The translations under genes and the position numbers were made by a program. Below are positions 29,945 to 38,563 of a DNA stretch of 64,000 nucleotides, piece after piece. Source of the stretch: Streptomyces tateyamensis (GTDB lineage: Bacteria > Actinomycetota > Actinomycetes > Streptomycetales > Streptomycetaceae). A model generated the notes under the pieces. It was not told the DNA's origin, did no database searches, and worked only from the letters and a program-made list of their open reading frames with translations. Every line of letters begins with the position of its first letter. Within the stretch, counting starts at the first letter, position 1. The stretch is from assembly GCF_003205575.1 (NCBI RefSeq), contig NZ_PYBW01000028.1, positions 1-64,000 of the forward strand, given 5' to 3'.

Positions 29945-30505
29945 ATGTACTGCCCTGGCGACATCGCCTCCACCACACTGCACGGCCTGCCCGGACTCGG
30001 CCGCTGGACGCTGGACGCGAGCGCCCTGGTCCTCGCCGCCGAGCCCGGCGACCTGCTGCTGTACGTCTACCAGGCCGCGATCGGTGCCGAGTTCTTCGCT
30101 CGTGGCCCGGCCGACACCGCCCTGCACGGCGGCGGCATGCAACTGCACGACCCTGTCACCACTGGGTTGCAGCCGGCCCGGATCCGGCTCGGCGAGATCA
30201 CCAACCCGGGCGACCCGTCCAGCGCAGTGAACGAGCTTCTGCAGCGCGCTCACGCCGAGCTCGCACCGCAGTGGACCGCCCGTGGCGACGGCCCGCTGAC
30301 CACCGACGCCCTGCCCGTGCTCGACCAGGCGTGCACCCGGCTGGCCGCTAGCCGGGCCGCGGCCGACGCCGCCGAGGACGCCCGCGACCTCCTCGTCCAG
30401 CGCTTCGCCGCTGGCGGGCTCGGCCCCACGGCGCTCGCGCGCCCGGGTCTGTCCGCAAGCCGCGTGTCCCAGCTGACCAAGCACGTTCGCACCGGGGTTG
30501 CTTGA
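29945..30505 (+). CDS. Hypothetical protein with C-terminal HTH
   Basis: 186 residues. The N-terminal part (LASTTLHGLPGL-like, YVYQAAIGAEFFARG) is of unknown type; the C-terminal 60 residues are helical and end with a homeodomain-like HTH (RFAAGGLGPTALARPGLSAS, then RVSQLTKHVR) of the kind that reads DNA for strand-coupled growth. A GGAG precedes the ATG. May be a regulator of the late genes; inferred. Confidence 0.58.
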   Translation: MYCPGDIASTTLHGLPGLGRWTLDASALVLAAEPGDLLLYVYQAAIGAEFFARGPADTALHGGGMQLHDPVTTGLQPARIRLGEITNPGDPSSAVNELLQRAHAELAPQWTARGDGPLTTDALPVLDQACTRLAASRAAADAAEDARDLLVQRFAAGGLGPTALARPGLSASRVSQLTKHVRTGVA

Positions 30506-30568
30506 CGATCAGCCAGTTCGTGATCCACACTGGCCCCACGTCCGGCGTGCCCGGACACAATGCCTCCC

Positions 30569-30607
30569 CGAGAGCCCCGCAGCCAGCACCACGGCGCGGG
30601 GCTCTCG
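30569..30607 (+). terminator. Terminator before the methyltransferase
   Basis: 12-bp perfect arms (30569-30580 CGAGAGCCCCGC, 30596-30607), 15-nt loop. Confidence 0.75.
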
Positions 30608-30678
30608 CCATCCCCAGACTCAGGGCTCCCGCCTCACCCAGCAGGCCAACCATCAGGCCAACTGACGGGAGAAGCACT

Positions 30679-31407
30679 GTGACCTGGACCGTTCACGAGG
30701 GCGACGCCCTCTCCATCCTCGACCAGCTACCTGTGACGTCCATCGACGCCGTGATCGCAGACCCGCCGTACAACAGCGGTGGCCGCACCCCCACCGAACG
30801 CACCGGCCGCAGCAGTCGCGACAAATACGTCAGCGGCCACAACGGCAACGGCACCGCACACGGCCTGGCCGACTTCGCCGGCGAATCCCGCGACCAGCGC
30901 GGCTACGTCGCCTGGCTCGGCGTCATCCTCTCCAAGTGCCTGCACGCCACCCGACCCGGCGGCGCCGCCCTCGTGTTCACCGACTGGCGCCAGCTCAGCG
31001 TCACCACCGACGCCCTGCAGGTCGGCGGCTGGACACTGCGCGGCATCGCGGTGTGGCACAAGCCCATCGCCCGCCCGCAGCCCGGCCGGTTGCGCCAAGA
31101 GTGCGAGTTCATCGTCTGGGGCAGCAACGGCCCCATGCACCCCGGCGCCGACCCCGTCTACCTGCCCGGCCTGTACAGCGCATCTCAGCCCCGCGGCACC
31201 GAGCGTCAGCACATCACCCAGAAGCCCCTGGACGTGATGCGCCAGCTCGTTCGGATCGTGCCCGAGGGCGGCACCGTCCTCGACCCGTTCGCCGGATCCG
31301 GCACCACCGGGGTCGCTGCCCTCACCGAGGGCCGCAACTTCGTCGGCTGCGAGATCACACCCCACTACGCAGCCATCGCCCGCCCCCGCCTCGCCGAGGC
31401 GGCATAA
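30679..31407 (+). CDS. DNA (adenine or N4-cytosine) methyltransferase
   Basis: The 242-residue protein is a beta-class amino-methyltransferase: motif IV DPPYNSGGRT lies near residue 35 and motif I DPFAGSGTTG near 200, with the target-recognition region between (CEFIVWGSNGPM). GTG 30679 follows GGGAGAAG; the frame is open upstream to 30502 but that part spans the terminator. No restriction endonuclease is next to it, so it is a solitary phage methyltransferase, probably against host restriction or for regulation. Target sequence unknown. Confidence 0.9.
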   Translation: MTWTVHEGDALSILDQLPVTSIDAVIADPPYNSGGRTPTERTGRSSRDKYVSGHNGNGTAHGLADFAGESRDQRGYVAWLGVILSKCLHATRPGGAALVFTDWRQLSVTTDALQVGGWTLRGIAVWHKPIARPQPGRLRQECEFIVWGSNGPMHPGADPVYLPGLYSASQPRGTERQHITQKPLDVMRQLVRIVPEGGTVLDPFAGSGTTGVAALTEGRNFVGCEITPHYAAIARPRLAEAA

Positions 31408-31411
31408 GACC

Positions 31412-31447
31412 AGCGGCCCCGCCACCACCCCCCGTGGCGGGGCCGCT
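31412..31447 (+). terminator. Terminator after the methyltransferase
   Basis: 14-bp perfect arms (31412-31425, 31434-31447), 8-nt loop, 4 nt after the stop. Confidence 0.82.
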
Positions 31448-31466
31448 CCCTTCCCCGGAGACTGCC

Positions 31467-31787
31467 ATGCAGCCCAGCATCGGACGCATCGTCCACTACG
31501 TCAGCCACGGAACCCCCGGCGGCGAGTACACCCAGGAGTGCCGCGCCGCGATCATCACCGAGCTGACCAGCGACCCCAACCACCCCAACCAGGTCGGCCT
31601 CGCGGTACTCAACCCGACCGGCATCCACTTGAACCGCGCGGTGCCCTACAACAACGGTGACGGCCAGCCCGGTCACCCGAGCTGTCCCGACGCCCAGTCA
31701 CACGGTCAGCCGTTCCGATACTGCGGCTGCGGATGGACCGAACCCACCCCCGTCGGCGGCACCTGGCACTGGCCCGAGCGCACCTGA
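31467..31787 (+). CDS. Small conserved actinophage protein
   Basis: 106 residues starting MQPSIGRIVHYVSHGTPGGE and containing EYTQECRAAIITEL, CPDAQSHGQPFRYCGC and GGTWHWPE. The pattern of a GRIVHYVSHG start and WHWPE end is one I recognise from many streptomyces and mycobacterial prophages, where function is unknown. A CCGGAG precedes the ATG. Confidence 0.75.
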   Translation: MQPSIGRIVHYVSHGTPGGEYTQECRAAIITELTSDPNHPNQVGLAVLNPTGIHLNRAVPYNNGDGQPGHPSCPDAQSHGQPFRYCGCGWTEPTPVGGTWHWPERT

Positions 31788-31797
31788 CCAGCGCTCG

Positions 31798-32316
31798 CTA
31801 CCCGAGCGTGGCAGCGAACCCTCCGCTGCGGGCCTCATCAGCGGGCACGGTGAGCTTCCCGCGATGGCTGATCTCCACTTGGTAGAACTTGGCGCCGCTC
31901 GGCACACCAGACACCGCAAGCGGGAACACGCAACCGCTCCGGCTCGGCGAATCCGCCCCAGCACCCAGCGAACCACTCGCCACCACCGCGCCGGCCGCGT
32001 CGTAGACCGTTACTGACGTGCCCTCGCGGATGTCCGTGTAGCCGCCCGACGTACTGCACGTGCCCGTCCCCGAGTACGCACTGGTGCCCGGCACCGCGAG
32101 CGTGCCGCTCAGGGTGAATGACGGCGCGCCCCCGGACGCCGCCTGACCACCGGACCCGCCCGGCGCCAACAGCAGCGCACTACAAGCGCCCAGCAGTACA
32201 CCGGCCAACCCGGTAACAGCGGGCAGCAGCCACCGCGGCTGCGCCTTCGGTGGCTCCAGCACGCCGGGCGCGGACGTGGGTACGAACTCGGGCTCGGCTG
32301 TCGACTCGTCAAACAT
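31798..32316 (-). CDS. Membrane-anchored extracellular protein (moron candidate)
   Basis: 172 residues from ATG 32316 (or 176 from ATG 32328). After a cytoplasmic tail of about 30 residues comes one hydrophobic helix (WLLPAVTGLAGVLLGACSAL) and an exported C-terminal domain of about 115 residues rich in Gly/Ser/Thr with two cysteines (CSTSGGYTDIREGTSVTVYD and SGCVFPLAVSGV) that could form a disulfide. It is transcribed opposite to the surrounding lytic genes, a typical sign of a gene expressed in the lysogen. It may change the cell surface, for example as superinfection exclusion. Related exported domains occur in many actinobacteria. Confidence 0.75.
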   Translation of the reverse strand: MFDESTAEPEFVPTSAPGVLEPPKAQPRWLLPAVTGLAGVLLGACSALLLAPGGSGGQAASGGAPSFTLSGTLAVPGTSAYSGTGTCSTSGGYTDIREGTSVTVYDAAGAVVASGSLGAGADSPSRSGCVFPLAVSGVPSGAKFYQVEISHRGKLTVPADEARSGGFAATLG

Positions 32317-32389
32317 GGTCGCGAGCATCCCAGCCACTGCCCGCCCACTGTGCCGTGTTGCCCGGATCGTGACCGAGGAGGTGATCACC

Positions 32390-32749
32390 GTGGCCAGACG
32401 CAGAGCGTACGCAGTGTGCAGCACCCCCGGCTGCCCGGAGTACACCGACAGCGGCAGATGCGACGAGCACCGCCGCCAGGCCGAACAGCGCCGCGGCAGC
32501 CCCCGCCAACGCGGCTACGGCGGACCCGACTGGACGCAGGCCCGGGCCGCCGTGATCGCGCGCGACCCGATCTGTGTGCTCTGCCGCACCGAGCCGTCCC
32601 GCGTCGCGGACCACTGGCCGGCCAGCCGCCGCCAGCTGCTGCAGCAGGGCGTGCCCGACCCGGACGCCCCCGAGCGCATGCGCGGCATATGCCGCCCCTG
32701 CCACAGCCGCGAGACCGCCGAACACCAACCCGGAGGCTGGCACCAGTGA
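32390..32749 (+). CDS. HNH endonuclease (packaging-associated)
   Basis: The 119-residue protein has the HNH nuclease core: CVLC near the middle, ADHWPASRR (H of the first strand), and the ICRPCHSRETAEH end, with four cysteines for a structural zinc. An extra N-terminal CSTPGCPEY...CDEH cluster binds another zinc. GTG 32390 has a near-perfect GGAGGTGA (32377-32384). It sits just before the terminase genes, where such HNH proteins assist cos cleavage in siphoviruses. Confidence 0.9.
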   Translation: MARRRAYAVCSTPGCPEYTDSGRCDEHRRQAEQRRGSPRQRGYGGPDWTQARAAVIARDPICVLCRTEPSRVADHWPASRRQLLQQGVPDPDAPERMRGICRPCHSRETAEHQPGGWHQ

Positions 32750-32988
32750 ACGACGACCAGGACCAGCCGCTCGGCCCCATCATCGACGGCCTTGGCGTCG
32801 CCGCGCACCTCGCGGACGGTGAGCTCGCCGCAGCCGCCGTGGTGCTGCTGAAGGTGCTGCAGGCCGACGGCAGCACGCGCCTGAGCCTGGCCTACTCCGA
32901 CGGGCTCGGCTGGATCGAGCGCGCCGGCATGCTCCGGGTCGCCGAGCTGATCGAGAGCAGCACCACCTCGGTCGAAGGGGCGAGCTGA
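32746..32988 (+). CDS. Small phage protein
   Basis: 80 residues from GTG 32746 (GTGA overlap). Acidic, helical (ADGELAAAAVVLLKVLQADG). No family recognised; overlaps both neighbours. Confidence 0.6.
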   Translation: MNDDQDQPLGPIIDGLGVAAHLADGELAAAAVVLLKVLQADGSTRLSLAYSDGLGWIERAGMLRVAELIESSTTSVEGAS

Positions 32989-33149
32989 TGATCCACCTGG
33001 GCACGCAGCCGTACGACGGTCCGCTCCCGGTGGCGGAGGGCCACGACCTGACCGCGCGCGGCCTGCAGCACCGCGCTGCAGGCGAGGTGCGTTGGGTCAG
33101 CGAAGGCGTCTGGAGCTGGACCCCGGCCGCCGAGGATGGTGCCGCGTGA
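32988..33149 (+). CDS. Small phage protein
   Basis: 53 residues from ATG 32988, sharing one base with the previous stop and 4 nt with the next start. Trp-rich C-terminus (VRWVSEGVWSWTP). Too short to classify. Confidence 0.5.
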   Translation: MIHLGTQPYDGPLPVAEGHDLTARGLQHRAAGEVRWVSEGVWSWTPAAEDGAA

Positions 33150-33400
33150 AGCATTCGCTCAGCATCAGCAGCGACGGCGCCCGCCACACGGTGCACATCG
33201 ACGGCACCAACTGGTCAGGGGCCCTGCGCTCGGTCTCGCTCGACCTCGCGCCCAACTCGTTGCCGCGCGTGGTGATCGAGCCGTTCATCACCGAGGTCAG
33301 GCACATCAACGTGGAGCACGCCGAGGTGGTGATGAGCCCGACGGCTGCCCGGCTGCTGGCGAGCCTCGGCTGGACACCTCCCGCCGGTCACTCGGTGTGA
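33146..33400 (+). CDS. Small phage protein
   Basis: 84 residues from GTG 33146 (GTGA overlap). Beta-rich (SISSDGARHTVHIDGTNW, then RVVIEPFITEVRHINVEHAE) ending with a short helix. It looks like a compact single-domain protein common in actinophage early-late junctions; function unknown. Confidence 0.62.
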   Translation: MKHSLSISSDGARHTVHIDGTNWSGALRSVSLDLAPNSLPRVVIEPFITEVRHINVEHAEVVMSPTAARLLASLGWTPPAGHSV

Positions 33401-33406
33401 GCAGGA

Positions 33407-33440
33407 CCCAGGGGAGGGACCCCCTGGGGTGATCGTTTTT
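33407..33440 (+). terminator. Intrinsic terminator with T-run
   Basis: CCCAGGGG (33407-33414) pairs with CCCCTGGG (33421-33428), 6-nt loop, followed by TTTTT at 33436-33440, a classic intrinsic terminator. Confidence 0.82.
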
Positions 33441-33514
33441 GGACCGCCGGGGAGGTGGCTCGCCTTGTGTACGGGTCTGGGAGTCCGAAGCCACGCGACC
33501 AGTGCCCCCAGCGG

Positions 33515-33838
33515 TTACTCTCCGCTCTGGCTGGACCAGTCGAGCGCGAGGGCCTGCAGCACCTCTCGCGAGGACGCTTCAGTTCCCAGGTCGTGCTCGT
33601 TCGCCAGGTGCCTGAAGGCCTCGCAGAGCGCTGCCGTCAAGGTCGTGAGCTGCGGTTCGAGTTCGCGTACCGCCGCGCGAACTGCTGCTTGCGCCGACGC
33701 GCTGCGCGGAGTTGAGACTGCCAGCAGGTCGGTGGTCACCAGGCCGAACTGCTGAAGGAAGTCGGCCTCGGTGAGGCTGTCGTCCAGCACGATCGCCAGA
33801 AGCCCCGCCACGCTCTGCTTGATCTCACGCCTCTCCAT
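33515..33838 (-). CDS. Small hypothetical protein, opposite strand
   Basis: 107 residues from the ATG complementary to 33836-33838 (MERREIKQSVAGLLAIVLDD start). Acidic and helical (FLQQFGLVTTDLLAVSTP, EVLQALALDW). The frame is open further upstream but shadows the terminase gene. Its minus-strand position between two lytic operons suggests a lysogen-expressed gene. No family recognised. Confidence 0.6.
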   Translation of the reverse strand: MERREIKQSVAGLLAIVLDDSLTEADFLQQFGLVTTDLLAVSTPRSASAQAAVRAAVRELEPQLTTLTAALCEAFRHLANEHDLGTEASSREVLQALALDWSSQSGE

Positions 33839-33878
33839 CGCCCCATGATGCGCCCAACAGGTAAGGGAGGTGGTCAGC

Positions 33879-34493
33879 GTGGCCGGGATGGGACCGGCGC
33901 CCAAGCCTGCTGCTGAGCGGCGCCGGCGCAACGTGGCTGCGAGCTCGACCCGGCTTCCCGCTGCCGGCCGGCCCGGGCCGCCGCCGGCGTGGCCGCTGCT
34001 GCCCGACATTGCGAGCAGCGAGCGGCGCGACGCCGCGCAGCGGCTGGCGGACGAGCTGGAGCTGCAGTTGCTGGAGCCCGACCTGACCGGCCGGGCCCGG
34101 ACCGCAGCCCAGAAGAAGCACGATGCGGCGGTGACCGAGGTCAACATCCTGACGGCACAGTTGGAGTCGGCTGCACGGGTGGAGTCCGAGTTGTGGGCTC
34201 AGCTGTGGGCTACGCCACAGGCGGTGGCCTGGGAGCGGCTGCGCTGGGACCGCGAGGTCGCCCAATACGTGCGGTGGAAGGTGCGGGCCGAGCAGGGCGA
34301 CCTGGACGCGGCCAAGGAAGCCAGGCAACTCGCTGACCGGCTCGGCCTGAACCCGCTGGCGATGCTGCGGCTGCGCTGGGAGGTGGCGGACGATGAGGTC
34401 GCCGAGCAGCGCCAGCAGCGGGCGCCGGCCGCCGCGCGGACTCCGCGTCAGCGGCTGAGGGTGGTCGGTACCGATGCCGTGGAGGGGACCTGA
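33879..34493 (+). CDS. Terminase small subunit
   Basis: 204 residues from GTG 33879, which follows GGGAGG (33865-33870) at good spacing. The sequence has the actinophage small-terminase pattern: basic N-terminus PAAERRRRNV, the PPAWPLLP segment, a helical middle (LWAQLWATPQAVAWERLRWD) and RQLADRLGLNPLAMLRLRWE near the end. It should recognise the cos or pac site and hand DNA to the large subunit, whose gene overlaps by 20 nt. Confidence 0.83.
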   Translation: MAGMGPAPKPAAERRRRNVAASSTRLPAAGRPGPPPAWPLLPDIASSERRDAAQRLADELELQLLEPDLTGRARTAAQKKHDAAVTEVNILTAQLESAARVESELWAQLWATPQAVAWERLRWDREVAQYVRWKVRAEQGDLDAAKEARQLADRLGLNPLAMLRLRWEVADDEVAEQRQQRAPAAARTPRQRLRVVGTDAVEGT

Positions 34494-36051
34494 CTACGCG
34501 GGCGAGTTCCCCACGCTGGGCTGGCTGGTCGGGGAGTGGATCGAGGAGCTGTGCGTCGTCCCGGATGGGGACCGGGCGGGTGAGCCGTACCGGCTCACGG
34601 ACGAGATGTGGCGCTTCCTCGCGCACCACTACCGGCTTCGCCCGGGCGCCCAACCGGGCCAGCGGGCACCGGCGTTCGCCTACCGGCGGTCGCAGTTGGT
34701 CAGGCCCCAGAAGTGGGGCAAGGGACCGTTCAGCGCAGCGCTGATCTGCGCGGAGGCCGTCGGGCCCGTGCTGTTCGACGGCTGGGACGCGAACGGGGAG
34801 CCGGTTGGCCGGCCGTGGCCGACCCCGCTGATCCAGATCGCCGCCAACTCCGAGGACCAGACCGCCAACGTCTACGCCGCGCTACAGCCGATGATCGAGC
34901 TGGGCCCGCTGGCGGACCTGATCCCAGACACCGGCGACACCAGAGTCAACCTGCCGGGCGGCGGCCGGATCGACCCGGTCACCTCCCGCGCGCGGACCCG
35001 GCTCGGCCAGCGCGTCACGTTCGTGGTCCAGGACGAAACCGGCCTGTGGACGGTGCAGTCGGGCATGGTCGCGGTCGCGGAGACCCAGCGCCGCGGCCTG
35101 GCCGGCATGGGCGGCCGCTCGGTCGAGACCACCAACGCCTGGGACCCGTCCGAGGACAGCGTCGCGCAGCGAACCGCCGAGTCGCGGGTGCGCGACATCT
35201 ACCGGGACCACACGCTGGCGGACCCGCGCCTGGACTACAAGCTCAAGCGCGATCGGCAGCGCATCCACCGCGCGGTGTACGGCGACTCAGCGAAGCGCCC
35301 CGGCGGCTGGGTCGACCTGGCCGCGATCGAGGCCGAGGCCGCTGAGCTCGCCGAAACCGACGTGGCCCAGGCCGAACGGTTCTTCGGCAACCGGATCACC
35401 GCCGGCACTGGGACGTGGCTGGAGCGGGCCCGCTGGGACCTGCTCGCCGAGCCGCGCACCGTCCCGGACGGGACCCGGATCGTCCTCGGCTTCGACGGCT
35501 CGGACCTGGACGACTGGACCGGCTTCCGGGCCGAGACCCTGGACGGCTACCAGTTCACGCCGGTCTACAGCTCGCTCCAGCTGCCGACGATCTGGAACCC
35601 GGCCGAGTGGGGCGGCCAGGTCCCGCGCCTCGAAGTAGCCGCTGCGCTGGACGAGCTGATGCGCCGCTACGACGTGGTGCGGGTGTACTGCGACCCGCCC
35701 TACTGGGAGAGCGAAGTCGACGCGTGGGCGGATCGGTACGGCGAGCGGGTGGTCCGGTGGGCGACCTACCGGGCCACCCAGATGCACGCGGCCGCCGAGC
35801 GGCTGCTGACCGACGCGACCAAGGCCGACACCACGTTGCGGCACGACGGGTGCCCGATCACCTCGGTGCACGTCGGCAATGCCCGCAGGGCCGCCCGCCC
35901 GGGCGGCCGCTACCTGCTCCGCAAGGCCTCACACACACAGAAGATCGACGCCGCCGTGATCTCGATCCTCGCCCATGAGGCGGCCGGCGATGCGATCGCG
36001 GCAGGCCTGGCCCGAACCGAACCCGACTCCAGTGTGGTGGTGATGCGCTGA
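34474..36051 (+). CDS. terL: Terminase large subunit
   Basis: The 525-residue packaging motor has an ATPase domain with the deviant Walker A RPQKWGKGPFSAAL (about residues 77-90) and Walker B VTFVVQDETGLW (about 185-196), and a C-terminal RNase H-like nuclease with acidic residues in VLGFDGSDLDDW, YCDPPYWESE and KIDAAVISILAHEA. This is the usual two-domain layout and length. The ATG at 34474 lies inside the small-subunit gene. Stop shares one base with the portal start. Confidence 0.93.
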   Translation: MPWRGPDYAGEFPTLGWLVGEWIEELCVVPDGDRAGEPYRLTDEMWRFLAHHYRLRPGAQPGQRAPAFAYRRSQLVRPQKWGKGPFSAALICAEAVGPVLFDGWDANGEPVGRPWPTPLIQIAANSEDQTANVYAALQPMIELGPLADLIPDTGDTRVNLPGGGRIDPVTSRARTRLGQRVTFVVQDETGLWTVQSGMVAVAETQRRGLAGMGGRSVETTNAWDPSEDSVAQRTAESRVRDIYRDHTLADPRLDYKLKRDRQRIHRAVYGDSAKRPGGWVDLAAIEAEAAELAETDVAQAERFFGNRITAGTGTWLERARWDLLAEPRTVPDGTRIVLGFDGSDLDDWTGFRAETLDGYQFTPVYSSLQLPTIWNPAEWGGQVPRLEVAAALDELMRRYDVVRVYCDPPYWESEVDAWADRYGERVVRWATYRATQMHAAAERLLTDATKADTTLRHDGCPITSVHVGNARRAARPGGRYLLRKASHTQKIDAAVISILAHEAAGDAIAAGLARTEPDSSVVVMR

Positions 36052-37481
36052 TGGCTCTGTCCGACCTGGACGCCGCGGGGTGGCTGCAGCGCCTCGCCCA
36101 GGCCCACGACCGGCAGATGACACAGCTGCAGCTGTGGGACGCCTACTACGAGGGCCGCCAGCCGCTCTCGTACATGGCGCCCGAGCTGCTGATGGAGATG
36201 GACGACCGGCTGCGGCAGGTCGTGGTGTGCTGGCCGCAGCTGGTGGTTGACGCCCTGGACGAGCGTCTCGACATCGAGGGGTTCCGGCTCGGCGGCGCGG
36301 AGCGCGCGGACCGGGACCTGTGGGAGAACATCTGGCAGCCCAACGACCTGGACGAGGATTCGCAGCTCGCGCACGTGGACGCGCTGGCGATGTCGCGGGC
36401 GTTCGTGATCGTGGGCGCCGGCGACTCGCGGATCGATCCGCCGGTGGTGACGGCCGAGAGCGCGCTGCAGGTCTTCGCCGAGCGTGACCCGCGTACCCGC
36501 AAGGTGCTGGCAGCGCTAAAGCGTTGGGAGGAGGTGCAGCCGGACGGCTCGTCCGAGTTCCACGCCACCGTGTACCTGCCGGACGCCACGGTGTCCTACC
36601 GGCGCACCAGCGCGGCCGCGGTGTGGGAGCAGAGCGACCAGGACGAGCACAGGCTCGGTGTCGTGCCGGTGGTGCCGTTGGTGAACCGGTCCCGCCTGGC
36701 GGACCGCTCGGGCCGCTCCGAGCTGACGTCGGTGGTGTCGCTGTCGGACGCGGCCTGCAAGATCGCCACCGACATGATGGTCGGCGCAGAGTTCCACGCG
36801 ATGCCCAGACGCTGGGCGACCGGGATGGCCGACGACGACTTCAAGGACCCGCAGGGCCGCGTCGTCAGCGCGCTGTCCCGGATCGCCGGCCGGGTCTGGG
36901 CCAGCCGAAACGAGAAGGTGACGTTCGGGCAGTTCCCCGAGGCGAACCTGACGAACTTCCACGACACGCTGAACGCGCTCGCGCGGATGGTGTCGGCGAT
37001 GTCCGGACTGCCACCGACCATGCTCGGCCTGGCCAGCGACAGCCCGCCCTCGGCGGACGCGATCCGCGCGGCCGAAGCCCGGCTGATCAAGCGGGCCGAA
37101 CGCCGCCAGCGCGCCCTCGGCGGCGACTGGGAGCAGGCCATGCGGCTTGCGCTGCTGATCCGTGACGGCGAAGTGCCGCCGGAGGCCCACCGGATGGAGA
37201 CCCTGTGGCGGGACGCCGCGACCCCCACCTACGCACAGAAGGCCGACGCCGTCACGAAGTTGGTGGTGGCCGGGATCATCCCGCGCGAGCAGGGCTGGGA
37301 GGACCTGGGCTACTCGGCCGCGCAGATCGCCCGCATGCAGGCGATGGAGGAGGCGGCGTTGACCCGGCTCACCGCGGCGGACCTGGACGCGCTCTCCGGG
37401 GCCCCCGGCGGCACGCTGCCGGGCTCGCCCGCCGCCCGGGCGGCAGTGACCGGCGGCCCGTCAGCCGGCATCGATGGCTGA
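36051..37481 (+). CDS. Portal protein
   Basis: The 476-residue protein follows terminase and shows the SPP1/gp6-type portal pattern: LQLWDAYYEGRQPLSYMAPE near the start, VVVCWPQLVVDALDERLDIE, a middle region with FGQFPEANLTNFHDTLNALA, and SGLPPTMLGLASDSPPSADA near residue 315, a signature of actinophage portals. It forms the dodecameric ring through which DNA enters and leaves. The last 35 residues are low complexity. Confidence 0.92.
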   Translation: MALSDLDAAGWLQRLAQAHDRQMTQLQLWDAYYEGRQPLSYMAPELLMEMDDRLRQVVVCWPQLVVDALDERLDIEGFRLGGAERADRDLWENIWQPNDLDEDSQLAHVDALAMSRAFVIVGAGDSRIDPPVVTAESALQVFAERDPRTRKVLAALKRWEEVQPDGSSEFHATVYLPDATVSYRRTSAAAVWEQSDQDEHRLGVVPVVPLVNRSRLADRSGRSELTSVVSLSDAACKIATDMMVGAEFHAMPRRWATGMADDDFKDPQGRVVSALSRIAGRVWASRNEKVTFGQFPEANLTNFHDTLNALARMVSAMSGLPPTMLGLASDSPPSADAIRAAEARLIKRAERRQRALGGDWEQAMRLALLIRDGEVPPEAHRMETLWRDAATPTYAQKADAVTKLVVAGIIPREQGWEDLGYSAAQIARMQAMEEAALTRLTAADLDALSGAPGGTLPGSPAARAAVTGGPSAGIDG

Positions 37482-38517
37482 CACCCAGACGCTGACGGAC
37501 CTGGTCGCCGCCTACGGCGCGAGCCAGCGCCGCGCCGTCGTCCAGGCCACCTCGACCACGGACCGGTTGTGGGCCGCGCTGGGCGCCGCCGCGGACGACC
37601 TGTCCGCGGCGTGGCTGGGCGGCATCGGGCCGGCCCTGGTCCGCGCGCTGACGGCCGGCCAGCTCCAGGCCGCGAGCAGCGGGCAGCCGTACGTGGACGC
37701 CGTGGTCAGCGCCGACGGCGAGGCCCCGGACTACCTGCCCGGCGCGAGCAGGGTGGTGCCCTCGGCGCTGGCCGGCGTCGCCACCGACGGCCGGGCGCTG
37801 GACTCGCTGCTCTACCTGCCGGTGATCCGCACCAAGACCCTGCTGGGCGGCGGGATGACGCTGCAGCAGTCGCTGCTGGGCGGTCTGGTCGACCTGCGCC
37901 GGATCGTCACCAGCGAGGTCACCGATGCCGGCTCGGCCGCCGCCCAGGTCGCCATGACCGCCAACCGGACGGTGACCGGCTACATCCGGCAGGTCCGCTC
38001 GGGCGCGTGCGCCCGGTGCATCATCCTGGCCGGCCGCTGGTACCGCTGGTCGGCGGACTTCCAACGCCACAAGAACTGCCAGTGCTACGGCGTGCCCGCC
38101 ACCCGGGCGCGCCCCGGCAGCCCGCAGGACCCCCGCGCCGTGTTCGACCGGCTCAGCGCGGCCGAGCAGGACCGCAGGTTCGGTGCCGGGGACGCGCAAG
38201 CGATCCGGGACGGCGCCGACATCTTCCAAGTCGTCAACGCCCGCCGCGGCATGACGACCGTGGACGCCTTCGGGGCGCGCCTGGCCGCGACCCTGGAGGG
38301 CACCAGCCGCTTCGGCACCTACTACAAGCGGGCCCGCACGCTGGAGGAGGCGCGTACCGGCATCCGGTACGCCCACTCCCGCGCCGAGCTCGCCGCCGGC
38401 CTGCCCCGGTTCACGCTGCAGGCCCCGCGCCTGATGCCCGCGGAGATCTACCGGCTCACCTCCGACCGCGCCCAGCAGGTCCGCCTGCTGCGCCAGTTCG
38501 GCTACCTCGCTGCCTGA
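37474..38517 (+). CDS. MuF-like head morphogenesis protein
   Basis: 347 residues overlapping the portal gene by 8 nt. It contains the MuF/VG15-type segment with RSGACARCIILAGRWYRWSA followed by FQRHKNCQCYGVPA, whose CxxC and CxC cysteines and histidine probably bind zinc. The N-terminus is helical. Such proteins sit inside the capsid near the portal and help head assembly; some are injected. No toxin domain is fused. Confidence 0.85.
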   Translation: MADTQTLTDLVAAYGASQRRAVVQATSTTDRLWAALGAAADDLSAAWLGGIGPALVRALTAGQLQAASSGQPYVDAVVSADGEAPDYLPGASRVVPSALAGVATDGRALDSLLYLPVIRTKTLLGGGMTLQQSLLGGLVDLRRIVTSEVTDAGSAAAQVAMTANRTVTGYIRQVRSGACARCIILAGRWYRWSADFQRHKNCQCYGVPATRARPGSPQDPRAVFDRLSAAEQDRRFGAGDAQAIRDGADIFQVVNARRGMTTVDAFGARLAATLEGTSRFGTYYKRARTLEEARTGIRYAHSRAELAAGLPRFTLQAPRLMPAEIYRLTSDRAQQVRLLRQFGYLAA

Positions 38518-38563
38518 CCCGTGCTCAACGCCGGGCGGGCCCAACCCGCATCGGGAGACCGCC

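Noticed and set aside
30679..31407. Restriction-modification system
   Set aside because: No endonuclease gene lies next to the methyltransferase; the HNH gene at 32390 has the packaging-associated type and place.
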